Below, one piece after another: positions 1 to 11,104 of a stretch of DNA of 64,000 bases (its first letter is position 1; every line of letters begins with the position of its first letter). A program made the translations under genes and the position numbers. A model generated the notes under the pieces. It was not told the DNA's origin, ran no database searches, and saw only the letters and a list, made by a program, of their open reading frames with translations. Source of the DNA: Aquatica leii (taxonomy: Eukaryota > Arthropoda > Insecta > Coleoptera > Lampyridae); assembly GCA_035610365.1 (NCBI GenBank), contig CM069437.1:61466093-61530092 (forward strand), given 5' to 3'.

Positions 1-1602
1 ATCTCAGTCAATTACTACACTAAAACGGAGCGACATTATTCGACGACTGCAAAAGAATGTTTAGCTGCGTTATGGGTCATAGAAAAGTTTCGTTCTTATG
101 TGGAAGGATCCCATTTCACTGTGATAACCGATCATCATTCGTTGCTGTGGTTAAATCGTTTGCAGAGTCTTTTAGAACGATTAGCTCGTTGGTCTATTAC
201 GTTACAGCAATAAGACTTTTTGATACTACATCGAAAATAAAGGCATCATGTCGTTCCGCTATCTCGCTCAGTGCCTGTATTAGAAGCTATCTAACTGTCT
301 GAAATTTTTTCTGTCTGTATGCCGACTACTGATCGTTGGTATAATAACTTTATTAAACGTGTTTTGGTTGCTCCTCATAATTTTGTGAAAGGGTTTGTTA
401 AGGATAATGTTCTTTATCGTCGTGTTGTTACTCCTTTCTTTTCTGATTCTTCTGATGATTGGAAAATAGTAGTTTCAGAACAACGTACGGAAATGATTCG
501 TAATCATCACGATTCTCCTGTCGCTGGACACTGTGGTGTTTTGAAAACTACGGCTAGGATTCTACAACATTACTATTGGTTTTGCTTACGTGCAGTTGTG
601 GCTCGCTATGTTTGTCGTTGTCGGGTGTGTGCTGCGCATAAAATGGAACAAGTTGCTTCGCCTAGTATATTCGCTCTTCGTGCTAAGCCATCACATCCTT
701 GGCAGATTCTTTGTTGTGATATTGTAGATCCTCCGCCTCCATCTTTGAAAGGCCATACTAATGTTTTTTCCGTTACGTTCAATTCTTGCTACCTCTATTT
801 GTAAACTCATCTATGAACAAATATTTCTTCTTTTTGGTGCTCTTCAGTATCTTATTGCGGATAACCGTGTTTAGTTTTGTAGTAAAAAATTTGGTAAATT
901 TTGCGCCACTTATGGGACGACTATACTCTTTACGTCTAGGGCTAATCCCGCCGAACGGATTAATCGTGTTCATGATTTTTTTTATACGTCAAAGAAAATC
1001 ATCGACATTGGGATGTAAACCACTCATTGGTTGGCTGCGCCATTCGTACTGCGAAACACGAGGTCATTGATTTTACTTTCTTCTTTGCACTTTTCGAATG
1101 TGAACACGTTCTTTCATGAAATTTCTTCGGTTCGTCTTCTTTGGATGTTCTTATCTCGAAACCTAAGGTTACTCGTTCAGTGTTTCATTATGAAGTTATC
1201 CGTACGCATATTCTGAAACAACTTTCGAAAACGTACGCGAAAACGCAAAACATCTATAATCTTTGTCGTCTACATATGCGATATACAGCTGGAGATTCGG
1301 TATGTAACTATACGGTTTCTGACGCTACCAGGCATTTTAATGCCAAGTTAACACCTAAGTTCTTGGAGTCTTTTATCATTAAAATTGCTAAATCTCTTTG
1401 GACGTATGAGTTAGTCATCACTACTGGATATCGATGGATATCTAACAATCTTAAACCAAATCGAGGCTCTTCGGACTCTGATTCGAATGAGACTCTACAC
1501 CAGGTAAACCGTTGGTTTGTCAACGTGTTGTTATTATATCATCGTCGGCGTAAACGACGTAAAATACGTTCTAGATCATCTATGACTTCAATGAACGAAT
1601 AA
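1..1602 (+). pseudogene. Ty3/gypsy pol remnant: RNase H and integrase
   Basis: This is the 3' half of a gypsy-type pol gene and runs in from the left edge. Frame 1 gives an RNase H-like domain (1-210) with the TDHHSLLWL motif, then in-frame stops at 211, 238 and 292. From 319 an integrase follows. Its HHCC zinc finger (H-x7-H in HHDSPVAGH near 505-530, then a CRCRVC cluster near 611-628) is complete. The catalytic Asp is at 718-720 in CCDIVDP. After a shift to frame 2 near 802 come the second Asp (860-862, IADN) and the Glu (953-955, NPAERINRV). Frame 1 resumes by 1141 with the C-terminal domain, including YTVSDATRHFNAKLTPKF and WTYEL. The D-D and D-E spacings are shorter than usual, so small deletions are likely. 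The element is dead: at least three stops and two frameshifts. The family call is confident; the clade is not. Confidence 0.88.
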
Positions 1603-2238
1603 ATTTGTTTTTGACTTGGGTTATTTTTGTTTGGTTCTTCTAATTTCTACGATTCTACGATTAACGTTTAGGCAAATATAATGTTGGTTTTTGTTAGTGT
1701 ATATGGGATTTGAGTGAATTCATAGTTGAGAACTAGGTTTTTGTGATCTCTCTAGTCATTGGCTAGAGGTTTGGGAACTGATCAGATTGCTGGTTAATTT
1801 CTTTCCTCAGTCAGAGTGATACGACTTTTGTCGACTGTAACCAGATTCCTTATTAGTAATATTCTTTTGCTGGGTTTAGTTTAGGTACTTGGTTGGACCT
1901 CTCATGATTTTGATTTTTTTCTGAATTTAGTATATTTCGAGTTTTTAGTTAGTTCGCTTAAAAACGGCTATCCGACGACGACTACACAGCGCTATATATC
2001 TTCCCAAGTCTAGTGTGAATGGGTTCTTTTCACTATGTATTGACGTTGCATTTTTTTGGGTTTTTTACTCTATTTTGGGCAGTTGGTTGGGCAGTAGAGT
2101 AGGTCACTCGGGTTCTGTTATCTAAGGAGTGGTAGTCGCGTCGTACAACAATATCGTACTCTTTTTTCTCTTTCTGCTTTCTTGTATTTCTTTATGTTCT
2201 TTCAATCTGTTACCACCAGTGGGATGGGGGGGGGGGTC
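1603..2238 (+). other. 3' non-coding region of the gypsy remnant
   Basis: This T- and G-rich stretch directly follows the integrase stop. No further pol or env motif was recognised. It ends in a run of eleven G (2226-2236), which resembles the polypurine tract that precedes a 3' LTR. The strand bias (many T, few A and C) is the same as in the upstream coding part, which supports one element. Confidence 0.45.
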
Positions 2239-3035
2239 TGTTGTGGGAATATGACGGTTACGCGTTCGGGAAGATTGGTTGTCTTTCACCAGGCATAATA
2301 CCTTTCGGGTCCCGTAACAGCGGATTTGATGGAGCATGGCAGGGGTGACTAATTCTTCTTAACCGGCGTGTAGGATGTTGTGGGTTGTAGAGGAAGCACT
2401 GCTCTCGGCTACAGTCTAGCAATTGCAGGCTGTAGTTCTTTTTATTTTGTATTATAGGCCAAGATTTTGGGATTCTACTTTTTTTCTTTTATCTATTTTC
2501 AGGGTGTGGGATTTTCTGGATCTTGTTCTCTCTGGTCTTAGTTCAAATTCCTTTCTGTGTGGGAGGAAAATTATTGTGGTCAAGCGAGTACTGGTTGCGG
2601 TGACGTGCGTTTCTGTGGACTTGTCGGGAGGGTTTGAGTTGTGTTTAAGACTCCGACGCTACACAATTGTCCGGCACCCAAACGATGAAACTGTAGGTTG
2701 TCATAGGATTTCTGGGGCAATTCCTAGTCTCGTGGGTGTAGGTACAGTTTTTTTCCGTCTTCTTATAGTACCTTTGTCCTTTTCCTGATGGCTTTCTTGG
2801 GATTTATATTGAGGGTGGGATTTGTATCTGTGGACTGGGATTTCATGAGATTTTAGGGCGTTTCTGGTTTTTTGGAGTATTATTCCGCTTTATGCGACTT
2901 TTGGACACTTTTCATTGGCGATACTTAGCGCACTGGAAAAACATTCTCCATTTAAGTTTTTTCTTGGGTTGGGTGTTATTGCGTTTGAGTTGGTTCCGGA
3001 TTTTAGGGTTCTGTCTTTGGCGTATGCTTAAATTT
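2239..3035 (+). repeat. Possible 3' LTR of the gypsy remnant (start only)
   Basis: TGTTGTGGGAATATGACGG begins two bases after the G-run at 2226-2236, the expected place for an LTR start with 5'-TG. The right end was not found; the stretch is cut at 3035 by the family B LTR. A 121-codon open frame at 2423-2788 lies inside it and shows no recognisable domain, so I treat it as chance. No second copy is in the window, so the LTR call is an inference. Confidence 0.35.
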
Positions 3036-4424
3036 TGTTACAAGGTTTTGGTGGTTTTACGAACCTGCACGGCCAACTCTCGATAGTCGGAGAGAGGGTA
3101 GGTTCAAAAAAATAATATATCTAAGATGTTTCAGGGCGCCAGAGCTCATCCCAAAGTCATACTCCTGTCCGCTCACAACAGGATGGTAAGAAACTTGTAA
3201 CTAGATGTTTAGGTTCGTAATTCCTCCACTCAGCTGTTCGAGTAGTCAGAAGCAATTAGTTAATACGATAGTCATAGGAAACAGGTATGTTGTCATAAAA
3301 GAATAACTAACCACAATAACAATTTTAATGTAGAAACGCTGAAGATTATCACAGAATATAATGAATTCTAAATACAGAAATGCCAGTAGCATAGGCAACA
3401 CACCGTACATAAGTAAACATACAGTAAAAATATATAGTGAAGAATAGTTTGTAGTAAATATCGTTTACATAATTAGTAAAATGGCATTACTGACAATCAA
3501 ATACAGAAATAAGAAAGTACTACGCTAATGTTACCTTATCATAACACAGCGTGTGAAATTAATACAGCATTAACGTTAATCAATCGGTAGTACACAGCAT
3601 GCACAACTTGAACTAATTAAAATTTACTACCTAGCTGGTAAACAACAATAGCGATAATTACAGAATTAATAGCAAAAGTTTCGTGATTGACCCGTTTGAC
3701 TACGAAATAAAACATATAAAATCACTTACCATAAGTACAGGAATTTTCTTTGGTGTGAAGAACGTACGTTCCCCCGACACATAACCCTGTAAGCAATTTG
3801 AATCGCAAATCGTGTCAAGCTAATGTCTCACGAAATCACATCTACAACAATTATTACTTAAGATACAAGAAAGTATAAAGAATATAAACCGGTTGTTATA
3901 TGCTGTGGTACCCCTTTTCTGTGATTACGCAGGTATCTGCTGCCTGAGTAGGATCTCGACAGTTCTTAGTTAACCTCGATACATTCGGTTTCTGCCATAA
4001 GTAGTATGCCTCATAGAATATTTGTTTGACGAGATAAATGGACTCCTCATTAACAATTAACAATTAGAACTAGGGATTCGCACGTGGCGGAATGGCTGTC
4101 AAATTACAGGAAATTACAACAAAGTTTTAATAAATGAGAGTTACAATCTTACCCGGTGACGACGCAAACGAATTTTAAGTGTATTACACTTATAGATTGC
4201 TCACCATGATGGTGTATAATTTTAGAAAATGTTCACTCGTCAATTCGCCGGCCATTTTATGTAGTTTCCAAGTTGAAGAGCTAGTCGTAAATGACAGTCA
4301 CGCGTAAACGATCGTTAGGGGGCGTCCAAAACGTAAATTAATTTTTCGTCGAAACACATAGGCGTGCGCCAAAGAAATTTCGACCGTAACAACAAAGGCG
4401 TGCATAAAGAAAATTACCGTAACA
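3036..4424. repeat. Solo LTR, family B copy 1
   Basis: It begins TGTTACAAGG and ends CCGTAACA, giving 6-bp inverted ends TGTTAC/GTAACA. ATTT lies on both sides (3032-3035 and 4425-4428), a 4-bp target duplication of gypsy type. A second GTAACA at 4386-4391 is an alternative end. The interior matches the copies at 16751, 24597, 26933 and 44788: a GGGCGCCAGA motif about 99 bp in, the phrase AGTCGGAGAGAGG, and a minus-strand GTAAGT after a short block near 3730-3790. No internal region adjoins it, so it is read as a solo LTR inserted into the gypsy remnant. Confidence 0.7.
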
Positions 4425-4459
4425 ATTTCTATTTTTGATTTTAGCTAGTGTCTACTTTC

Positions 4460-4665
4460 TAGGTTTTTATGTTGCTAAAGGCGAATTTATGTTAAAAGTG
4501 TTTTGGTTTGGTGTTCCTCGGAACGCCCACTTCTTGCTACATGAAAGAAAAATCATCTATCCGATGAGATAGGTCGGACATCATCTAACGTTATGTGAGT
4601 CCAACGAGGCTTTCATTGCTATTATTCACACGCATCTATGCGTAGTATTTTTACTATTTTCGTGA
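4460..4665 (-). repeat. LTR family C fragment, inverted
   Basis: Read on the minus strand it matches the last part of copy C1 (16350-16450) and the fragment at 54180-54430. Shared phrases on the plus strand are CGCCCACTT, GGACATCATCTA and CGAGGCTTTCATTG. It lies directly beyond LTR B1. Only the tail of the repeat is present. Confidence 0.5.
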
Positions 4666-6358
4666 AAGTCTTTATTGGAGAAAGCATTGTTTCCTGTTTT
4701 TGTGATTTAATTTAATGCTTTGGCAATTGTCTTTTGCGGGTTTATGGACACCCACACGTGTTCCATCGATGTATAGATAGTAAAACTGAGTTAGTCGCTG
4801 TCTTTTTAAGTTACGAGATCATTCTCGTAACAATATTTCTGTTTTGTCACTATTCGGCTTTTATATTATTCAGAAAGTTGTCAATCGCGAACTTCAAGGT
4901 ACAAGGCACATTAGTATGATAGTCAACAATTAAAATTTAATATAGTCTTTATTTTGCTACCGAATAAATTAGTTTGCAATGGTTATCTAATGTTTTTATT
5001 CATTTTAAGGATGAGGCTTGACAAGATGTAACTGCTAGTAAAAATTTATTAAAATGTGATTTTACGTGACTAACAAAATGACTAAAAATTAATCATGATT
5101 AAATAAGCATTTATGCAATAGTAGTTAGACATTGTAACTAACTCTTAGTTATTATTAGTATTTAGTTGTAAATTGTGAATAATTTTTATTGATTAGTCAT
5201 TGATAAAAAATTAATTTGAAAATATTAGAAATTAATAATTTGTTGCATTTTATGTTTGTATAATCTATATTAGAATAATTACACTTGCAAAACATATGCA
5301 GGATTTAACATTAATTGTTTCTTTTTATTTAATACAAAACTTATATACATACTTCGACAGTTGATTTCAATACATACACTTTATTTATACCTTTAATGTT
5401 AAGGGTGTAGTTTACACGTGGTTAACGTAAAGTTAAATTAGTTGTACATTCCTAACCAATGGTGTAAAATTTATATTAACTTAATTGTAACAAAATATAA
5501 TCTAGAGGTCTTGGAGGATGTTTTAGTTTGAATAATTATTTAAAGTTAACTGTGGTTTACGAGGTTGCTGGCTCTAACAAAGTTGCTAAATATTTTTAAA
5601 AATGTCGGAGTAAATTGGTTTTGAAATATAAATACGAATAATTTTTTGACCTAAAAGAAATATATTAGATTAGCTTGTTCGATATCGAAAACACGTTTAC
5701 AAAAATTGTGTCATTGATATGGATGGCGTGCAACAGATTTAAGTTTGTGTTTATTCTATAAAATACACCAGTTTTTTATGTATTAATAATATATATTTTT
5801 TGTTTCAGGTAAGTGTCAGAGAATGCAGTTGTAAGTACAAACTATTTGTTTATGTATTAATTGCAAAATACAGACAAGCGTTTGAATTTCCCGCTAATTC
5901 ATTTAATTATTACAGTTGGTAGTAGTGATTAAAAATTCATTGTCGTAACGTAATTGTCAGTTACGTATTGTTTACATTAAATTGAAAAGAAATCCTGACA
6001 TATTAAAATTCGAATTTATTGTGTATTAATTAGTCAAATCTATTATTACACTATTTGTGTTAAATAATGCGATTTTTAGGTTAAGCAAAAAAAAATTTAT
6101 GTAACTGAAAAAATTGTTAATCAATTCCGACTGTTGAATTTATTTTTGACAAAAGTTTGAGTAGCGTTATGGTAAATATTTTTTCAAACTATTGGCATGA
6201 AGGTACTACTTAACTTGACGAATTAATTACTTTTTGTAACAATTGTTTTTGCTGTAATTAGTCGCCGCTACTACTAAGCAACTATTCTCATTGATAAATT
6301 CGTACCAAATTTTTATTGAAAAAAAATATAAATAATTTAAGTTACTTCAATTTTTGGA
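4666..6358. other. AT-rich spacer without a recognised gene
   Basis: No reading frame with a recognisable domain was seen on either strand. The one notable element is the splice-site-like motif at 5791-5815, listed separately. Confidence 0.6.
5791..5815 (+). promoter_or_regulatory. Candidate recursive (zero-length exon) splice site
   Basis: A T-rich tract runs into TTTCAG at 5803-5808 and is followed at once by GTAAGTG at 5809-5815. A 3' splice site fused to a strong 5' splice site is the signature of ratchet points that split very long insect introns. A branch-like TTAAT lies upstream near 5783. The motif is seen; use by a transcript is inference, because no flanking exon of a host gene was found. 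Confidence 0.4.
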
Positions 6359-6712
6359 TTGGTGTTTCTAGTCTTTGAATTATTATCGGAAAATTTTCGC
6401 GTACACAATTTTTTGACTTTTTTCTTTTTGATGTACATATTTAGGCGTAATTGCCTGTTTTTCTTCACATCTTTGCTTCTATTTAGTAGTTTGAAAGTTT
6501 TTCGCTCTATTTTTTTTATCTTCCGATGCTCTCTCGTCTTGATGGTGATTTGTCTTTTGTTATTTTCACAATTCGTTTTTCTGTCATACGATTGATGTGC
6601 TCATTTTATTTTTTCTTTCTGTCTAATACCCAATCGTTGATGTTATTTATCCTGCATGTTCTCACTTTTTTCTGTCCACCAGTGTTTTTTTCGGTCATGT
6701 GTCATATAGGTA
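6359..6712 (-). pseudogene. LINE (non-LTR) ORF2, C-terminal end
   Basis: Minus-strand translation gives RTCRINNINDWVLDRKK, then after a stop NEHINRM and ITKDKSPSRRESIGR, the usual tail of insect APE-type LINE proteins. Stops after DRKKK and after SIGR show decay. It is the downstream part of the LINE whose polymerase lies at 8446-9175; the pogo element at 6715-8444 sits between them. About 70 residues that normally join the parts are missing. Confidence 0.75.
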
Positions 6713-7011
6713 TAGGGGAGAGGGAGGCACATTGATACAATTTTTGTTTTGATCACCATATTGTAAAACACTAAATATGTGTCGCTATTTTTAAATATTA
6801 GGCATATAAGCTGTATATTTTTCTTTCATATGAAAGTCTATTTAAATGAAAAACAAAAACAATTTTGGAGTTTTCACAATTTTTTGTAAGGGTTACATTT
6901 GCATCAAACTACCTCTCTGGTGGGGTAAATTGATACAGTGCTAGGGAACATTAATACACATACAATACTGTAGAAAAGAAGTCATTTATTAGTAAATTTA
7001 TTACTGAATTA

Positions 7012-7949
7012 CTAGGTTAGGAACTGTAGGAAAGTAAAAACATCTATTTTGGCGAAGTGTACCACCACCAGCAATGGGTTTGGGTAGTTTGAATACCACA
7101 TCTTCTCGAAAGTCTTGAATGTTAGGAAAAACAAATGTCTTATTGTCAGTTTTCTTTTTTCGTAAAAAATTGACCTCTCTGTGGCAATTTGTCCAACGAA
7201 GTGTATAACTGCTTTCTTTGTGACAAACTTGACAACAATGAAATCGTCTATATTTAATTCATCATCATCGCACAACGAACGAACAACGAGCGAACGAACA
7301 ACGAACGAACGAACAACAAACGAACAACGAACGAACAACGAGCGAACAACGAACGAACAACGAACGCACAACGAGCGAACGAACAACGAACGAAGTCGTC
7401 GACTGTTGTCCTATTAAAAGCAGTTGCCCTAGCGAAGCTAGTATTTTCAGGTGAGCGCAGACTAAGGGACGGGTGTCTTTTCATAAAGGACTGCATCCGA
7501 AATTTGCCAGCAATTTTATTCGAATCCCATATTTTGGGAAATAAACAATTGGGTAGATACCTGGCATATTGGTATGCCAATTCTCTAGCTTGACGAAATG
7601 TAAAGCCATAATGCATACGAGATGATTTCGCTAAATATTTCTCGAGTTCACATTCCTCTTCAAAGGAAAAAACTTGAGTACTTGTATATTTACAGTGATA
7701 TTTTTTTATCTGGTTTACCTCCGCAGATTCATTTTCTTGCGCAGAATCATCTGAAACCTCTGGATTCATATTTTTATGAATTTTTCTGTATTTTTCGATT
7801 CTATGTTGAAGTGTAGCAGATTTTAAATTATGATCAACAGCTGCAACTCTAATTGATTTTTTATGTTTAATGACATCGGTTACTGCAGACTTTACAGCTT
7901 CTTCGTCAATGAATGCTCTTTCTGTCTTTTTGTGATAAGTGCGAACCAT
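7012..7949 (-). pseudogene. Pipsqueak/pogo transposase, catalytic core lost
   Basis: Start chosen at 7949 (MVRTYHKKTER), because this is the usual family start and a CAG acceptor-like site lies just before it. The N-terminus is a Pipsqueak helix-turn-helix (SIRVAAVDHNLKSATLQHRI). A CENP-B-like DNA-binding region follows: MHYGFTFRQARELAYQYA, then FMKRHPSLSLRSPENTSFAR, ending at FNRTTVDDF. The frame then runs into the minisatellite at 7272-7394, where a DDE domain of about 200 residues should be. After it, frames at 7012-7270 give the family's C-terminal tail (NIDDFIVVKFVTKKAVIHFV, then after a frameshift VFPNIQDF and VVFKLPKPIAGGGTLRQ). Non-functional as a transposase; the DNA-binding half is largely intact. 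Confidence 0.85.
7272..7394. repeat. CGAAC/AACGAAC minisatellite inside the transposase
   Basis: Irregular units CGAACGAACAA and CGAACAA (with GAGC variants) repeat for about 120 bp. On both strands the repeat is free of stops in at least one frame, so it encodes VRSLF/VRCSF-type peptide on the minus strand and NERTT-type peptide on the plus strand. These peptides have no known role. The repeat exactly replaces the DDE core of the transposase. Confidence 0.9.
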
Positions 7950-8445
7950 TTTCATTAATCTGAAACAAGTAATCACATCCTCTACCTAAACCTTGTTATA
8001 GGATTAAAATAATATATAGGTAGAGGTACATTGATACACTGCATCAATGTACCTCTTTTATCTATATATCAATGTGCCCCAAATGCACTCCGGCCCAAAT
8101 AATCACATATTGCATACCTAATCTTACAGTGCATATACTTGGTTGGAAAAAATGATTAAATAATACTTACGTTTTGGAATGATGATACAACCAACACTTG
8201 ATTACTACCACGTTGGTAAAAAACACACATGCAAAAAGTTATAAAAAATTATTTTTTCACCACAAAATAACACAACACAATGCAACTTCCCTCATACTTC
8301 ATTTTCCGTTACAAAATTTTTATCACCAATAACTTATACTAATGCCTTCTTGTAATAACAGTTTCAAACAAATTGACCTATTCTGCCGGGAAATTTTAAA
8401 TGTGTATCAATATGCCTCGTGTATCAATGTACCTCTCTTTCCCCT

Positions 8446-9175
8446 ACCGCTGCCCTTCACGCTTAATTCCTTATTTTTGCTTCAACATTCTCGTATTCAA
8501 ATATTTTGATGTCCAGGTATTTAAATATCATTTTTTGGTGTATGATGTTACCATCGACCATAAGGTAGAATCTGATCGGTGTTTTGGATGTAGTCATAGA
8601 TATTGTTTTGCCGTTGATATGATTTTTGCTGTTCTTATAATTAGATAAAATAACCGTTGTATTTGCCATGTATTTTTGATTGAATCTTATCTTCTGAATA
8701 TATATTTTCAACTGTTTTAATGATGTGGTATTTGTCCATCATAAAAAAAAGATGTATTATATTTTTTAACTACATTCGGTCGAAAGCTTTTTGCAGATCA
8801 ATGTTTACAAAGTTGGCGCCCGTGCAAGATCTAAACTCTTGTTGTTCATCTGCTAATAAAGTACATTTATTTATTTTGTTGGTTATTATTCTTGTGGTTA
8901 ACTTCAGAGTAAATTTATTCCTCTAGACTTTTTTGCTTTTTTAATCGCTACTCATTTTTTTTAAATAAAGTTGTTAATTGTTGATTAAGCTTCTCTCTGT
9001 ATTTGAGTAACTCGTTGGTGATGTTATCTATATCTGTGTTCTTTCTATGGTTGAGTTTTTGGAATGCTATTTCTATGTTTCTTTTTTCTATAACGATCTC
9101 ATCGTTGGTTAATATTTCTGCTGTATTTGGTTCAATATTGCTCTATTCTTTCTTGTAAAGTTCCTCAATATATTT
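8446..9175 (-). pseudogene. LINE ORF2, reverse transcriptase part
   Basis: From high to low coordinate: the pre-RT motif DNITNELLKYREKLNQQLTT (about 9090-9000), then LADEQQEFRS and IDLQKAFDRM (about 8870-8770), which is RT blocks 1-3 with a short deletion between. After a further gap comes ISMTTSKTPIRFYLMVDGN with FKYLDI (about 8640-8500), the region after the YADD block. The YADD motif itself was not found. Frameshifts and stops are frequent. It joins the endonuclease at 9606-10620. Confidence 0.8.
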
Positions 9176-9184
9176 TACCACAAG

Positions 9185-9605
9185 TATCTCGAAGTAATTG
9201 GCAACTTCGAGACAGTAACCGAAGAATGTATAAAATTCTCGACACAGATAACAGAAATATATAAAAGGTATTCAAAGAAAGCATAGGTCAGTTTTTCAAA
9301 TTGAATCAAGAAGAAGATTTTGTCGGTTAAAATAAATAAGTGACTAACGTGTGTGCTAAAATACATAAATAAAGTACCGGTGCTAGTGAAACATAAATAT
9401 GTCGCGTACGTGTTGGTAACATAAACAAGCATCAGTTTTAGATAAAATTAAAAAGTGCGGATTAGTGATAGTAATACATAAACTAATTTAAGTGTTTTTC
9501 TTAAATATCGTTAGATTTAGTTAGTTACGTGTAGTTTTACATGTAAATATTTAGTTTATAAATAAATTAGCTTTAAAAATCGTTACACTATGTTTCTAGC
9601 GCTAA
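9185..9605. other. Unidentified insert within the LINE
   Basis: LINE coding similarity stops near 9605 and resumes near 9185. The 0.4 kb between begins with a small palindrome (TCGAAGT...AACTTCGA, 9188-9209) and contains ATATAAAAGG at about 9260. I do not recognise it. A frame at 9175-9432 on the minus strand has no domain. No clear target duplication was found. Confidence 0.4.
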
Positions 9606-10620
9606 TTTATTTATTTGCTTCTCTTCTTTGACTTCTAATTAATTACCGAGTCTATAGAAGTCACTTTATTTTTTTAGAGAAGATTTCCCAGTGTTTGTTT
9701 TTACTTTGAATAATGATTTAGTGTCATTACGAATTCTCTTATATTCTTCGTAAGATTTTGCCGTCTGTGATGACACATAGTTTAACTACGCTTATTTTAC
9801 ATTTTTTTTTAATATCGTGGCAGAACCATACTCTATTGTTTGGCGTTTGTTTCTGCTGTCTTATATTTCGAGTTCCGTAGGTTTGGTTGCTGCTTCTTTT
9901 CTTTCAATTTCTACCAGCCGTTAATAACTTCTTGTTTTTCTATCGGGTTTTTAACGGTTTTTACTTTTAGTCGGTTTTTTAAATCTTTTTATAGTTATAT
10001 TCCATAGTGATTTAATGCTTGTGTTCTTGGATCTATGTTTCTCATGTTAAGTTTTATTTTGATTTTTCCAAGAAGAAAACTGTGCTCACCATCTGCATTC
10101 GCGGAGTTTAGTGTCTTTACTTCTTATATTTGTACCGGGTGAATAAATCTGTTGGTTAAGACTAATCTATTATTGATTATTGTCCTCGAGTTTTTTGGAA
10201 TGTATATTTGTATTGAGGTTAAAGGTCAAAACAGGTTTTAATGGTTCTTAGATCACATAGCGAGCATCAGTAATCTTCGATGCCATTTAATATGTTTTTA
10301 CTAAAGCGTTGTTTTACGCCAGGAATCGGTTCATTACCGATGTGCGCATTAAAATTTCCCAGGATTATTAATGGTGCATCTTGTGGCATCTGTGATGTTT
10401 TAAAGTTGGTCATAGAAGCTTTCTCGCTCTTGTCTTAGTTTATTGTCCTGTGTTTCGTATGTCGATATTATATTCAGCTGTTCAGATTATGTACGCATTT
10501 TAATGATTAGTATACGTAACGATATATATTGACATTCTTCTACGCTGTATTTGTATTTGTTGTGTATTACTAATGCCTTAATAATTACTTGTGCTCAGTT
10601 ATTGACTAAGTGTACAGCAT
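9606..10620 (-). pseudogene. LINE ORF2, apurinic-type endonuclease domain
   Basis: Minus-strand frames give ISTYETQDNKLRQERESFYD, then the catalytic LIILGNFNAHIGN (about 10372-10329) and PGVKQRF. After a frame change comes QYKYTFQKTRGQ (about 10225-10190), and then a degraded SDH-equivalent region. This is the EEP/APE nuclease fold of RTE-like insect LINEs. Multiple stops show that it is dead. Together with 8446-9175 and 6359-6712 it outlines one element of about 2.5 kb read on the minus strand. Confidence 0.8.
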
Positions 10621-11104
10621 TTTTCTAAATGTTTTGTTTTTATTTAATCATATTTCTAATGTCAAAATATTATTTATATTGGTTATTCACCGATACAAGG
10701 GATATAATTCTAAAACCAAATGTTATTCTTAACATCGTGTGTCAAAATTTGACAGAATCTTTGATATCTTTGTCATTTTGTTTTTGCTCTGTTTTCTTTT
10801 CTGCTTTGCTTGCTCATTTTTTGATCTGTAGCTTGTATTTTTCTGTTTCTCTGATTTTTTAAGCAGTTATGGTGATAGTTCTTTTTGTCGACATTAGTTA
10901 TTAGATTACGATTTTTTTGGAAAATATTAAAGTTTTTCGAGTAACAAGCCAACTTGTTTGATTTTTCGAGTATTTGTTCACTTAATGGCTTTAAGAGAAA
11001 GTTAAATTGCTTTACGATGAATTGACACGACAGTTTCTTAAGGTATGCGATTTGATGCGATGCTAAAGTCACTTGGTTATGTGATTGAAATAGACTGCTA
11101 AAGT
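10621..11104. other. AT-rich spacer
   Basis: Open frames of 77 and 99 codons overlap on opposite strands (10629-10862 and 10773-11072). Both are low-complexity with no domain, so I take them as chance. Nothing else seen. Confidence 0.5.

Larger units (their letters stand above)
6715..8444 (-). mobile_element. Pipsqueak-type pogo element with TIRs, inserted in the LINE
   Basis: The left end reads TA then GGGGAGAGGGAGGCACATTG; the right end, reverse-complemented, reads TA then GGGGAAAGAGAGGTACATTG. The termini are thus inverted repeats of about 25 bp with a TA target duplication (6713-6714 and 8445-8446). LINE sequence continues on both sides, which confirms the boundaries. The sequence ACATTGATAC recurs inside both ends (near 6930, 6950, 8025, 8040 and 8400). 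The single gene inside, on the minus strand, is listed separately. Confidence 0.85.

Noticed and set aside
2423-2788. 121-codon plus-strand frame after the gypsy integrase
   Set aside because: No domain, T/G-biased composition, and it lies within the probable LTR; env-like features such as a signal peptide or cleavage site were not seen.
7272-7394. CRISPR array
   Set aside because: Units are 7-11 bp with no unique spacers, and the genome is eukaryotic; it is a minisatellite.
7181-7417. Plus-strand frame with NERTT repeats
   Set aside because: Produced by the minisatellite; the minus-strand transposase explains the region.
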